Assembly: GCA_024742665.1 (NCBI GenBank)
Contig: JANSYA010000010.1
Span: forward strand, 62,001 to 126,000
Reading direction: 5' to 3'
Length of the DNA stretch: 64,000 bases
From: a bacterium
Lineage (GTDB): Bacteria > Spirochaetota > Leptospiria > Leptospirales > Leptonemataceae
The notes under the pieces were generated by a model, which was not told the DNA's origin, ran no database searches, and saw only the letters and a list, made by a program, of their open reading frames with translations. Each line of letters begins with the position of its first letter. Positions within the stretch are counted from its first letter, which is position 1. Positions 33,906 to 43,276 of the stretch are shown here, piece after piece. The translations under genes and the position numbers were made by a program.

Positions 33906-35039
33906 TCAGCGCGCGTCCGAGAGATCGGGAATCGGCAGGCCGTCTAAATAAGTCAGGGTCGCCATCGCCACCGGCCCCAGGCGGTCCAGCCAGCCGCCCG
34001 CCCCCGTGGTGGAATTGCTCGCCAGCCACGCTCCGTAGTCAGGCACCCGGGCGACCACTGATTGATCCATTAAGATTCGAATGTCGCTTCGAATCAGCTG
34101 CTGATGATACTTCTTCGCATAAAAGTCGAAACGGTCGCCGGGGTCGGTGTCCACCATCTGCAGGCGCGTATCGATCATGCGGAGCTTGCCGAATTTCACC
34201 GCGCCCTGGTAAATGTACAAACCGCTTGAGGAATCCGCGACGGGCAGGGGCGGAAATTGTATCCGCCGCGCGTCGCTGAATAACAGAGTCAGACGATCGC
34301 TTTCCAGTCCGACTCTGGTGAGCTGCCCGCGAAAGGTCGGGGGCGGAAACAGGCGATAGGGATCCACAATCATGCGATTGCCCTCAAGTTGGAGCGGGCT
34401 GTCTTTGGGTACCGGGACCAGAGCTTCTAAGTCCAGGCCAATCGAACTTAATAGATCGCCGGCGAAGGGCATGCCCAGGGCGGTGACGCCTTCCGAGTCG
34501 ATGTACAGCACGTTCTTTTCGGCGTCGAGCTTCAGGTCGGCGGTCATTTCAAAACCGAGCCAGAGCACGAAGCTGAGATCGCCCTGAATAATGAGTTTGC
34601 GACCGGCCGTGCCGCCCGCTTCTTTCGACGCGGCGATTTTCAGATTTCGCAGCGGACTGCCGTCGTAGCTGAAAACGACTTCGTTTAAGATGTACTGCAG
34701 AGTCGGCAGCGCCAGGTCCGCCTGCCCGTTGCGCAATTCCAGTCGATAGGCGTTGACGTTGTCGAAATCCACGAAGGTGTGGGGCGGCAGGGGCACAGCG
34801 CGCGCGGTGAGGGCGTCGGTTTCAACGAAGAGCTCGTCGCTCCAGAAAAAACGGACGTTCTTGAGATTCATGAACGCGCCCCCGCCGGAGCCGGAGCCCG
34901 CCGGCGCCCGGGACGAGGCCGCGGCGTCGACCGCCTGGGCCTCCGTGACGGAATGCAAAAAACCGGGCAGGTATCGAATTCCCAGTAAGATATTCCCGAC
35001 TAAAGATATGATCAGGACAACATAGAGTAGTGCTCGCAC
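33906..35039 (-). CDS. unrecognised signal-anchored envelope protein
   Basis: I do not recognise the family with confidence. The 377 residues begin with an uncleaved-looking membrane anchor (about 4-24), then a low-complexity Gly/Ser/Ala stretch, then a beta-rich domain with alternating hydrophobic residues, for example KLIIQGDLSFVLWLGFEMT and LQLEGNRMIVDPY. The pattern of a lipid-binding, DUF2993/LmeA-like or BPI-like fold is possible but weak. It is probably periplasmic and tethered to the inner membrane. It lies alone between the exonuclease and the acetoacetate-decarboxylase-like gene. Confidence 0.6.
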   Translation of the reverse strand: MRALLYVVLIISLVGNILLGIRYLPGFLHSVTEAQAVDAAASSRAPAGSGSGGGAFMNLKNVRFFWSDELFVETDALTARAVPLPPHTFVDFDNVNAYRLELRNGQADLALPTLQYILNEVVFSYDGSPLRNLKIAASKEAGGTAGRKLIIQGDLSFVLWLGFEMTADLKLDAEKNVLYIDSEGVTALGMPFAGDLLSSIGLDLEALVPVPKDSPLQLEGNRMIVDPYRLFPPPTFRGQLTRVGLESDRLTLLFSDARRIQFPPLPVADSSSGLYIYQGAVKFGKLRMIDTRLQMVDTDPGDRFDFYAKKYHQQLIRSDIRILMDQSVVARVPDYGAWLASNSTTGAGGWLDRLGPVAMATLTYLDGLPIPDLSDAR

Positions 35040-35123
35040 CGGTGATTGAGAACCCGGGCCGGAGATTCTGGCAAGCGAAAAGCGCTGCGTTTTTTCATCG
35101 TTGCGCGCGCCGGCGTTTTACGA

Positions 35124-35819
35124 TTATCGGAAGTGGGTCGGCACGGGGAAGTCCAGGCGGAAGGGATTCACGCCCACGCCGGTCTTGAGGCCGCCCGCTT
35201 TGAGCACGTCGGGAAAATATGTCTCATCGACGGAAAGATTCGCCAGGCTTGCGACGCGGCCTTTACCTTTGCCCTGCAGGGGCGTTCGAATATAGCTGTC
35301 GGGTCCCTTTTGTAACATTACGAAGGGAACCAGGGCCGAGAGGACCGGAAAGGAAAAAAATCTTTTGCGCAGGTCCAGAGAAAAGAAGGTTTTGCCGCCG
35401 GTCGAGATTTCGACGTGAGTGCGATCGCCGTCGCTTCGCCAGTCGAAGTCGGCGAGTTCTTTGGGCACGGCCCAGTTGCGAATGCCTTCGCGCACAGACA
35501 GCTGCGAAGAAACGTAGATCTTCGTGACGCGTTTATAGCGCTTGCCCTGGTATTCGAAGTTCCCCGGCATGTACAGCAGCTCGTAGTACGGACCGACGTT
35601 TGAAGTCGTATAGTTCACGAGCATCCAGGCGCCCAGGCCGCCCCGGTATGCGTCGCGATCTTCTTCAGATAGAAAGCCGTGCTCTAAATTATAATCGCGG
35701 TTGGCGAACACCGGAAAGATAAAACCTTCCCCGGCCAGATCCCAGGGCGGCGGATAGTGCAGGGATTCGTCGTACTGCCCGGCGGGCGTATCGGTCGGGG
35801 ATGTGCTGGTGCGATTCAT
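35124..35819 (-). CDS. acetoacetate-decarboxylase-like protein
   Basis: This is a member of the acetoacetate decarboxylase fold, 231 residues. Seen: GPYYELLYMPG, KIYVSSQLSVREGIRNW and VPKELADF, in which the Lys is placed like the Schiff-base lysine of the family. The segment ARG-like substrate loop is not clear enough to assign acetoacetate as substrate, and many relatives are of unknown function. The N-terminus is short and Thr/Ser-rich with no signal peptide, so it is cytoplasmic. A 170-base spacer separates it from the FecR gene. Confidence 0.75.
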   Translation of the reverse strand: MNRTSTSPTDTPAGQYDESLHYPPPWDLAGEGFIFPVFANRDYNLEHGFLSEEDRDAYRGGLGAWMLVNYTTSNVGPYYELLYMPGNFEYQGKRYKRVTKIYVSSQLSVREGIRNWAVPKELADFDWRSDGDRTHVEISTGGKTFFSLDLRKRFFSFPVLSALVPFVMLQKGPDSYIRTPLQGKGKGRVASLANLSVDETYFPDVLKAGGLKTGVGVNPFRLDFPVPTHFR

Positions 35820-35989
35820 GGGCGCGGCTCCTGAATAAACAGACGGCCGCCCTGCTTTAGGGCGCGGGCCGACTCAATGCCAGCCCGGCCGGGATTTCGC
35901 CGCCTGGCAAATAAAAAGCGGGCGCGACGCGGGCTGATTGGATATAAAACCAGCCCGGCCGTCTGGCCTGATTCGTCGTCAGCCGCGAC

Positions 35990-37093
35990 TCACTGCATAT
36001 TCTTGATACGATCAAGCTCGCTTTGAGCTTTGCCCTGGGCGTCTTTGACTTCGCCTTCGCCGCGAATCGCGTCTTTCTGCGCCTGGAATTCGTCGCGCAT
36101 GCGGGCCTTCTCGGAGTCCATCATCTCGCGATTCTTTTCGCGCTGCTCGTCGACGGCTTCGCGAATTTCCGCTTTGGCCTCTTCGAATGACTGGAGAATG
36201 CCTTCGATCTGTTCGAGACCCTGAGCGTCCATATAGTCCAGGCCGTCGCTCATCTCTTCCAGCTCTTCGCGGTCGTCTTCGTCGAGTTCGGCCAGATCTT
36301 CTTCGTCCGGCGCTTCGCTGTCGTCGGTGACTTCGATCTTATTGCCTTCTTCGACTTCCTGGCCGTTTACAATCGCCTCCAGATCCTCGTCGAGGGTGTC
36401 GTACGGATCGTCGATTTCTTCTTCGGCGTCGTTCGGATCAGTGGACGATTCTTCCGGCGCCTCGGGCGCGGGCGGTTCTTCGCTGTCGGGGGCTTCCGGC
36501 GAAGGCGGCTCTTCAATGTCGCGGGTGCCAGGCGTGCCGGGACCGTCGACGACGACGGTGCCTTCCTGCACGAGCACTTCGCCGCCCGATCCGTCCTGTT
36601 TTACGAGAAATTCAGTTCCGCGCACGGAAGCGATCAGCGTCGGCGTGCGTATTACTACTTTTGATTTTGAGTTCAGCTTCTGCTTGCGGGTCATGAGTCG
36701 ACCCTTTTCCAGATCCATGAGCACCTGACCGAAATTTTCGCCGCCCAGGATTTTTCCGCGCGAAAGCTTCACGGCGGAATTCGCGCCGAGGCGCATCACC
36801 AGGCCGGCGGGAAACTGTAAGTCCACGCGGGAGTTCGCGCTCGTGCGAACCAGATCGCCCTCAAGCAGCAGACCTTCCGGTTGGAACTCCATCGCGTCGA
36901 TGAAGCGGTATGCGTCGCCTTTTGCAGGCTCCAGGGTTACCGTGCCGATTGGATTCACAAGGGCCGCGCCTGGAAAGGGGGTCTTTTTGCCGCAGAGCAG
37001 CAGCATAGACGCGGCGATACAAACGACCGCTGCCAGCGCGCCGCGGCGAAACGCGGTCGCGATAGTGTTACGAGAAGTATGAGCGGAAAGCAT
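35990..37093 (-). CDS. FecR-domain lipoprotein with acidic and coiled-coil tail
   Basis: A signal region ends in a lipobox-like SMLLLCGKK, then a FecR domain follows (about 45-190), with the typical NSRVDLQFPAGLVMRLGANS and VRGTEFLV motifs. After it comes a stretch of about 110 residues made mostly of Glu, Asp and Pro, then a charged coiled coil (about 285-365) ending in Gln. FecR domains in spirochaetes often occur without a TonB receptor or sigma factor, as here. It may bind peptidoglycan or another envelope polymer. Length is 367 residues. Confidence 0.85.
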   Translation of the reverse strand: MLSAHTSRNTIATAFRRGALAAVVCIAASMLLLCGKKTPFPGAALVNPIGTVTLEPAKGDAYRFIDAMEFQPEGLLLEGDLVRTSANSRVDLQFPAGLVMRLGANSAVKLSRGKILGGENFGQVLMDLEKGRLMTRKQKLNSKSKVVIRTPTLIASVRGTEFLVKQDGSGGEVLVQEGTVVVDGPGTPGTRDIEEPPSPEAPDSEEPPAPEAPEESSTDPNDAEEEIDDPYDTLDEDLEAIVNGQEVEEGNKIEVTDDSEAPDEEDLAELDEDDREELEEMSDGLDYMDAQGLEQIEGILQSFEEAKAEIREAVDEQREKNREMMDSEKARMRDEFQAQKDAIRGEGEVKDAQGKAQSELDRIKNMQ

Positions 37094-37227
37094 GCGGCCT
37101 TTGTATACGGAAGCATTGCGCCTTCAAGTAATTCTTCGCCAAAAAAGCGTCCGAAGCGCGACTTCAGTCATCCTGTGATTCAAGCGAATGCGGTGTCGCC
37201 GTCGTTTTCGGTCCGGCGCGAGCGCTT

Positions 37228-38151
37228 TCAGTCGTGCCGCGATGCGAATTCGAGAAAGCCCCGCAGCACTCCGGCCGGGTCTTCCGTCTGGGGGTAGTGG
37301 CCGATTCGGTCGAGCAGCACGATGTCCGGATTTGGAACCAGTTCGCGATAGCGTTCGGTCATGTGCAGACCGGAGACGGGGTCCGCCGGGCCGTTGATCA
37401 GGCGGATCGGAATTTTCGTGTTTTGCAAACAGGACACCCAGCGTTCCCGATGTTTGCGGCGATCGGCCATATAGCGAATCAATTTGTGGTAGATCCGAGT
37501 GCCCTGCTGGTATTGAATGATGCGCCAGAAGTCTTTTAGCTCGCGGTCGCTTGGCTTCGTGTCCGGTCCGAAAACCTCGGAGAATTTTTTGCGAAAGGTG
37601 CTTTCGCCCATGACCTTCGTAATCAGCGAACCGAGCGGGCTGATCAGCAGCTTTTGAATGAAGCGCGCGCGATGCGTTTCGGGAAACAAGCCGCCGTTCA
37701 GTAAAGTAATGGACTTATAGCGAATCGCGGGAGGCGCACCGCCGGCCGCGTGAGCCGCCGCGCGTTCTTCGTAACGGGCGAGCAATTCCTGTGCGACGGT
37801 GTCGCCGTAGTCGTGGGCGAGCAGATGCATTTCTGAAATTCCCAGGCGTTCGAGTAGCGCTTCGTGCAAATCGGCCTGGTCCATGATCGAATAGTCGTAG
37901 CGCGTCGGCTTGTCGGAATAACCGAAGCCGATCATATCCGGTGCGATCAGGCGATAGCGTTCGCGCAGCTGCGGCCACATATAGACCCAGTCGTACGAAG
38001 AGGTTGGAAATCCGTGAATCAAAAGCAGCGGTGTCTTCGCATCGCCGTCCTGAACATAAAAAACGGGATAGCCGCGATGCGTGAAGTCGTCGCGCAGTCC
38101 GTGATCAAACCATTCTTCCGGAGTAAAGGCGGCGGTCTTCGCGGAATTCAT
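37228..38151 (-). CDS. MEST/haloalkane-dehalogenase-like alpha/beta hydrolase
   Basis: This cytoplasmic hydrolase of 307 residues has the oxyanion motif HGFPTSSYDW, a nucleophile elbow LAHDYGDTVA (Asp nucleophile, as in haloalkane dehalogenases and epoxide hydrolases), an acid in NGPADPVSG and the histidine in RIGHYPQTEDP. The HGFPTSSYDW form is typical of the MEST subgroup, whose natural reaction is unknown. ATG 38151 was chosen; the in-frame extension to 38226 overlaps the leader of the divergent gene. It is divergent from an Old Yellow Enzyme gene. Confidence 0.88.
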   Translation of the reverse strand: MNSAKTAAFTPEEWFDHGLRDDFTHRGYPVFYVQDGDAKTPLLLIHGFPTSSYDWVYMWPQLRERYRLIAPDMIGFGYSDKPTRYDYSIMDQADLHEALLERLGISEMHLLAHDYGDTVAQELLARYEERAAAHAAGGAPPAIRYKSITLLNGGLFPETHRARFIQKLLISPLGSLITKVMGESTFRKKFSEVFGPDTKPSDRELKDFWRIIQYQQGTRIYHKLIRYMADRRKHRERWVSCLQNTKIPIRLINGPADPVSGLHMTERYRELVPNPDIVLLDRIGHYPQTEDPAGVLRGFLEFASRHD

Positions 38152-38234
38152 GGGGCGATTGCGCACCTTACAGAATTTTGTGCAAGCCATTAAAAACCGG
38201 TCGACGATTCCTGCGCTCGAACGCAATCCCGGTT

Positions 38235-39449
38235 ATGCTCGATACTCCTCTGACTCTGCCCTGCGGCGCGGTACTGAACAACCGCCTGGCGAAGGCCGCC
38301 ATGACCGAGCGCGTCGCGGGCGGCGATCACAATCCGAACGATTATCATTTGCGTATTTACGAAACCTGGGCCCGCAGCGCGCCGGGTCTGCTGATCAGCG
38401 GCAACATCATGGTCCAGCGCGACAGCCTGGAATCCGGCGGCAACGTCGTCGTCGAAGACGAACGCGCATTCGATCGACTCGAAGGCTGGACTGCAGTCGC
38501 CCGGGCCGGGGGCTCGCACTTCTGGGCCCAGCTTTCGCATCCCGGGCGCCAGACTTCGCGCCTGGTCAACAACAGCCCGGTTTCGGCTTCGAACGTCGGG
38601 CTGTCGGACTGGAAGCTGTATGCTCGACCGCGACCGTTAAGAGAAAGTGAAATCGAAGCGATGATCGCGGCCTTCGCGCGCACCGCGGACATCGTTCGTC
38701 GCGCCGGATTCACGGGAATTCAAATTCACGCCGCCCACGGTTATCTGCTGAGTCAGTTCCTGTCGCCTCTGACGAATCTGCGAAAAGATCGCTGGGGCGG
38801 CGCGCTCGAAAACCGCGCCAGGCTTTTGATCGAAATCGTGCGAGCCGTGCGCGAAGTCGTCGGTCCCGAATTTCCCATCGCCGTAAAACTCAACTCCGCC
38901 GACTTTCAGCGCGGCGGTTTCAGCGAAGACGATTCCCTGGCGGTGATCGCGATGCTGGAACGCGAAAGCGTCGACCTGATTGAAATTTCCGGCGGCAACT
39001 ACGAAAGCCCCAGCTTCATGGACTTAAACGTCAAAGAAAGCACGCGCAAACGCGAAGCTTATTTCATCGACTTCGCCCGCCGGGCGCGGGAAAATTGCCG
39101 GCTGCCGTTTATGATCACCGGCGGCTTTCGCAACCGGGCCTTCGCCGAAGCCACGCTAAAAAACAAAGAGGCGGACGTGATCGGCATGGCGCGGCCCTTC
39201 CTGGTCGATCCGGAGTTCGGAAAACGTTTTTTAAGCGGCGAGCTGCAGGAAGTCAGCCTGCCGCGCTTCAAAGTCGGTCGCGGCATCAGTTTGATGAGCG
39301 AAGGCGGCTATTATAATTTTCAGATCGCGCGCCTGGCCCGGGGGCGACAGCCGAAACTAAAGCTCGGTCCGTATCGTGCGGCGGCGCATATCCTGTGGCA
39401 CGAAACGAAAAAGTCTTTCGCGCACCGCCTGCGCAGCCCCTTCGCTTGA
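38235..39449 (+). CDS. Old Yellow Enzyme-family NADH:flavin oxidoreductase
   Basis: This is an FMN-dependent ene-reductase of the 2,4-dienoyl-CoA reductase/OYE barrel type, 404 residues. Seen: NRLAKAAMTE, WAQLSHPGRQTS, the substrate and flavin motif IQIHAAHGYLLSQFLSPLTN with RWGG, and a phosphate site MITGGFR with DVIGMARPFLVDP. There is no C-terminal iron-sulfur or second flavin domain, so it is a single-barrel member. The start is ATG 38235. Its substrate is an activated alkene, otherwise unknown. The stop is 15 bases from the end of the convergent PBP gene. Confidence 0.92.
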   Translation: MLDTPLTLPCGAVLNNRLAKAAMTERVAGGDHNPNDYHLRIYETWARSAPGLLISGNIMVQRDSLESGGNVVVEDERAFDRLEGWTAVARAGGSHFWAQLSHPGRQTSRLVNNSPVSASNVGLSDWKLYARPRPLRESEIEAMIAAFARTADIVRRAGFTGIQIHAAHGYLLSQFLSPLTNLRKDRWGGALENRARLLIEIVRAVREVVGPEFPIAVKLNSADFQRGGFSEDDSLAVIAMLERESVDLIEISGGNYESPSFMDLNVKESTRKREAYFIDFARRARENCRLPFMITGGFRNRAFAEATLKNKEADVIGMARPFLVDPEFGKRFLSGELQEVSLPRFKVGRGISLMSEGGYYNFQIARLARGRQPKLKLGPYRAAAHILWHETKKSFAHRLRSPFA

Positions 39450-39464
39450 TTCGAGTCGCTACGA

Positions 39465-42400
39465 TTATTCGGCGTGTTTCCAGCAGCGCCCCGGGGTATG
39501 GTCTCGGGGAAAGATCTCTTTTTTCGTATGCGGACACCGGGCCGTCGCCCGGGCGCCGGTTTTTACGCAGACCCGATGATAGACTCCGTGCGGATCGAAG
39601 TGAAATTGACCCGGCGAGCGATTGCCCATGCCGGCCCCGATGATCCGGGCCCAGAGCGGTCCCGCCACCGCGGCGCCGGTCGCGCGGCCCATGCTGTTCG
39701 TGGGCTGATCGTATCCGACCCATACCGCCGTTGAGACTTCCGGCAGCACGCCGACGAACCAGGCGTCGCGATGATGATTCGAGGTTCCGGTCTTTCCCAG
39801 AGTGAAGCGACTCCAATAACCCGCGCCGCCCATCTTCGCGGAATCGCGCAGCATACTGGCCATCACATGGGCGACGTCGCCTGGAATCACCTGGCGCGTT
39901 TCCGGAATCTGCAAATTGAATTCGTCGAAGTCCAGACCATTGCCCCGGGCGAATAAGACCGTGCCGTCCCGGGCCACGATTTTTTCAATCAGGTAGGGCC
40001 GGCGGATGATACCATTGTTGCCGAAAGCCGTGTAGGCGACGGCCATTTCGAGCGGACTCATTTCCAGCGAACCGATCGCGACGGTCAGGTCCCGGCGAAA
40101 GCGTTTCCGAAAGGCTGCTTCTCCGGGAAAAAAGAATTTCTGAAACTGCAGCGCCAGGCGACTCATGCCCGTGCGGCTGGCGAGCTGGATCGTTGGAATA
40201 TTCAGAGATTTTTTCAGAGCGAAGCGCGCCGAGACTTTCCCGTGATAGTCGTCCTTGTAGTTGCGGGGCTTCCACTCCGGATCTTCTTCGGGGCCGGGGC
40301 CGTCTTCCGGAAAGGGCCGGTCGTTTAAGATCGAGGCCGGCGAAGCGCGGCCGCTTTCGATGGCCGCCGCGTACACGAAGGGTTTGATCGCGCTGCCGGT
40401 CTGGCGCCGCATCGAAATGGCGTGATTCAACTGGTTGCCGGCGCGAAAGCCGGCGCCGCCCTGCATAAATAAAACCGCGCCCGTTTTGGGCGCCACGCCG
40501 ATCGCCGCCGCCTGCAGCCGCGGCGTTTTACTGACCGGGGCGGCCACGCCGAGAATTTGTAGACCCAGGCGGGCCTGCTCGTATTCCCGCGCCAGACTCG
40601 CGCGCAATCCCCGACGTCGGACGGGTTTCCCGTCGACGATTTTGTACGGCGGATAGCGCGGATTGATTTCGCCGATGTAGCGCGGCGTTATCCTGGTCGC
40701 CGCTTTTTGCAGCCCGGGATCGATGCTCGTGTGAATCGTAACGCCGGTTCGAAAGAGCTCGGCGATGTGGGCCGCCGTCAGCCCGGATGCGTCCGCTTCG
40801 CGTTCTGAGCGTCCGGCGCGACGACGTTTAGCGGCCCGACCGCTGTGGGCTTGCTGCTGTTCGAGTGTGGTCGCGCGGGATTTTTGTTTTTCTTTTGCCA
40901 TGGATCGCAGGGCCAGGCGCACGTACTCGGCGACGTACGGCGCGTGATTTGTGCGACTGGCGAACACGCTCTGGTTCGGGCTCTGATCCTGGAGGCCGCC
41001 GAAGAGCAGGTTCTTCTGGTGGCGATAGGCGTCGGCCGCAATGCGCGGAAAATTTTCCCGAACCATACGATTGTACAGCAGATCCATGCGTTGCTCAAGG
41101 CGCGCCGGATTGCGCAGCGGACTGTACTCCGCGGGAGCCGGCAGCACCGTAACGAGCATCAGCTCTTCGGCGAAGTTGAGTTCATCGAGGCGGCGATCAA
41201 AAAAGAAAGCCGCCGCGACCTGCATGCCGTAGGCGCCGTGGCCCATATAAACGTGGTTGATATAGGCCGTTAAGATTTCGTCTTTGCTCAGGCGGCTTTC
41301 CAGCTGTCGACACAGGACGGCTTCCTGGAATTTCCGGGTTAAGCTGCGGCTGCGATTGCGCAGAGCCATCCGCGCGACCTGCTGGGTGATGGTCGATCCG
41401 CCTTCGACGTAGCGGCCTGCCGCCAGGTTGCGTACGAAAGCTCGCAGAATTGCCAGGGGGCGAACGCCGCCGTGTTCATAAAAGCTTTCGTCTTCGACGA
41501 AGAGCAGCTTTTGTTTCAGACTTTCCGGAAAGGTCGGGCGCAGCGCCGTCATCGTCTCTTTTGTTTCGATTATATCAGAGGCGTCGCTGGCTGCGCTTGA
41601 GTCGCCCGCATCGATTATTTCGGGGGCTCCGCCCGAGCCGATCGATCCCCGGGCCGCGTGGGCTGTCAGGCGAATATTACTGGTCTTGCGCGAAAAGAGT
41701 TCCGCCAGCAGTCCGCCCTCGCGATCCAGAATTCGGTTGGGCTGAACCGGCTGCAGGCGCGCTGCAAAGACTTCAAAGGATTCCGATAGCGCCAGACGCG
41801 GGAAAGCGAAAGACGCGCCGATGTACAAAAACAGCAGGACGATCGGGGCGCTTAAATACGCGCCGGCAAGCACTGGACCGGGGAGCCGTTCGCTCCAGAG
41901 CGCGGCCCGTAGCCAGTGCAAACGATCGCTGCTAACTGGCGTTGGAGATGTGTTAAGCTCGGACTCTGAATCGCGACGGCGAAATATCGACGGTCCTTGC
42001 TTGATTCCGTCCCGGAGCGCTGCGCTGTAGTCCGCCACGCTGAAGGCGGCGTCTCCCAGGCGTTCGAGAGTCACCCGGGGATAGAAACGAGACTCCAGCA
42101 GCCGGCGGCGAATCGCCGGGCCGAGATCTCCGCGTCGGGCCTGAAAGGATCTGCGCAGACGTGTCGCCGCGAGCCACAGGCTGCGGGCATAGACTTTCAC
42201 TGAGTTTCCGCCTGCCAGCAGACGGTCGCCCGCCCAGGCGAGCGTGCGATTCCCCGCTTCGCGCAGCCCGGGCCAGGCGTGCGCTGAAAAATCCGTAGCG
42301 CCGGCTGCGATCGATCGTGCGCCGCCGCCCACAGTCGCGGCGAAATTTCCGCAGGCTGCGCGCAGGGCCGCGTACCTGCTCGCGGTATAGTTCGTCAGAC

Positions 42401-43076
42401 GATAGCGCAAAAGATACAGGCGCGAGCTCAGTGCATCAAACGATCCTTTTAATTGTGCGGTCCAGGGCGGCCGACGGGGGCCTTGCTGAATCGGAAGATC
42501 GGCATCAGCGCCGCTGGATTGCGCAAAGTGCGCCGGCCGGGATCCGGACCGTGTACGATCGCCGCTCTGCGCGTTGGAGACTGCTGCAGCGGCGGGGCCG
42601 GACGCCGGAACAGGTCCCCCGATCGCCTGAGAGGCCAGCCTTTGCGTTTCGGGGACGGGCACAGCCGACGAAGACTCTGCGCGATCGCGCGAGTTTGTTG
42701 TATCATCGATGGGATTGGCGATGAGATTGTCGATGGCTGCGGCGGGGTTGGGATCGTCTGCGGGCCGTGGCTGCTCCGGTGCCGGAGCCGTCAGTGCCGC
42801 CGGGAGATTTGCTGACAGCTCGAGGGGCGGCGGCGCGGCGGGCCGCGGGTCGACATAATCTATGCCGGGTTTTAAATCATATTCGCGAATGGGCCGCGAT
42901 AGCAGTCGTTTGCGTTTGAGGCGGGCCAGGCCGCCGTCGCGATTGTCGAGCCAGGCGCGCGTGCGGCAGTCCGGGCAGCGGATCGGGAGCAGTTCCTTGT
43001 GATCCGGCCTGAGCAGCAGGCGAAAGGTCAGCTTGCACTTGCGACACGTATGCGTAAAAAATTTCAGGGAGGACAT
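39465..43076 (-). CDS. class A penicillin-binding protein with N-terminal zinc knuckle and long cytoplasmic region
   Basis: This is a bifunctional peptidoglycan synthase of 1,203 residues, several hundred longer than usual. A CxxC pair in CRKC and another in CPDC (residues about 11-37) form a zinc knuckle, followed by about 360 residues of low-complexity and helical sequence, a transmembrane segment (about 400-424), a GT51 glycosyltransferase domain (EDESFYEHGG near 525, GGSTITQQVARM) and a transpeptidase with SAIK (Ser895), a mid-motif SLNIP region and KTGT (Lys1095). The C-terminus carries four further Cys. It is convergent with the OYE gene. Confidence 0.93.
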   Translation of the reverse strand: MSSLKFFTHTCRKCKLTFRLLLRPDHKELLPIRCPDCRTRAWLDNRDGGLARLKRKRLLSRPIREYDLKPGIDYVDPRPAAPPPLELSANLPAALTAPAPEQPRPADDPNPAAAIDNLIANPIDDTTNSRDRAESSSAVPVPETQRLASQAIGGPVPASGPAAAAVSNAQSGDRTRSGSRPAHFAQSSGADADLPIQQGPRRPPWTAQLKGSFDALSSRLYLLRYRLTNYTASRYAALRAACGNFAATVGGGARSIAAGATDFSAHAWPGLREAGNRTLAWAGDRLLAGGNSVKVYARSLWLAATRLRRSFQARRGDLGPAIRRRLLESRFYPRVTLERLGDAAFSVADYSAALRDGIKQGPSIFRRRDSESELNTSPTPVSSDRLHWLRAALWSERLPGPVLAGAYLSAPIVLLFLYIGASFAFPRLALSESFEVFAARLQPVQPNRILDREGGLLAELFSRKTSNIRLTAHAARGSIGSGGAPEIIDAGDSSAASDASDIIETKETMTALRPTFPESLKQKLLFVEDESFYEHGGVRPLAILRAFVRNLAAGRYVEGGSTITQQVARMALRNRSRSLTRKFQEAVLCRQLESRLSKDEILTAYINHVYMGHGAYGMQVAAAFFFDRRLDELNFAEELMLVTVLPAPAEYSPLRNPARLEQRMDLLYNRMVRENFPRIAADAYRHQKNLLFGGLQDQSPNQSVFASRTNHAPYVAEYVRLALRSMAKEKQKSRATTLEQQQAHSGRAAKRRRAGRSEREADASGLTAAHIAELFRTGVTIHTSIDPGLQKAATRITPRYIGEINPRYPPYKIVDGKPVRRRGLRASLAREYEQARLGLQILGVAAPVSKTPRLQAAAIGVAPKTGAVLFMQGGAGFRAGNQLNHAISMRRQTGSAIKPFVYAAAIESGRASPASILNDRPFPEDGPGPEEDPEWKPRNYKDDYHGKVSARFALKKSLNIPTIQLASRTGMSRLALQFQKFFFPGEAAFRKRFRRDLTVAIGSLEMSPLEMAVAYTAFGNNGIIRRPYLIEKIVARDGTVLFARGNGLDFDEFNLQIPETRQVIPGDVAHVMASMLRDSAKMGGAGYWSRFTLGKTGTSNHHRDAWFVGVLPEVSTAVWVGYDQPTNSMGRATGAAVAGPLWARIIGAGMGNRSPGQFHFDPHGVYHRVCVKTGARATARCPHTKKEIFPRDHTPGRCWKHAE

Positions 43077-43276
43077 CGAGGATTTCGCCGGCTCGGTTCT
43101 TCGGAGTCATACCACAGAGGCCTGCCAGTTGACAAGCAGCAATCCTGGGAAAGGTCCGGGATTCATAAAACCTTAACGAAGCGCGAACGCTAATGATCTT
43201 GCGAGATCAGAATGCGCCGCACGGCGATCAAATTGCATTTGACCGGCCTCGCGGCCAGAGATCGTAGTGAGGCGAG

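Noticed and set aside
43129..43134. TTGACA as a -35 element upstream of the PBP and NhaC genes
   Set aside because: No acceptable -10 hexamer follows at 16-18 bases.
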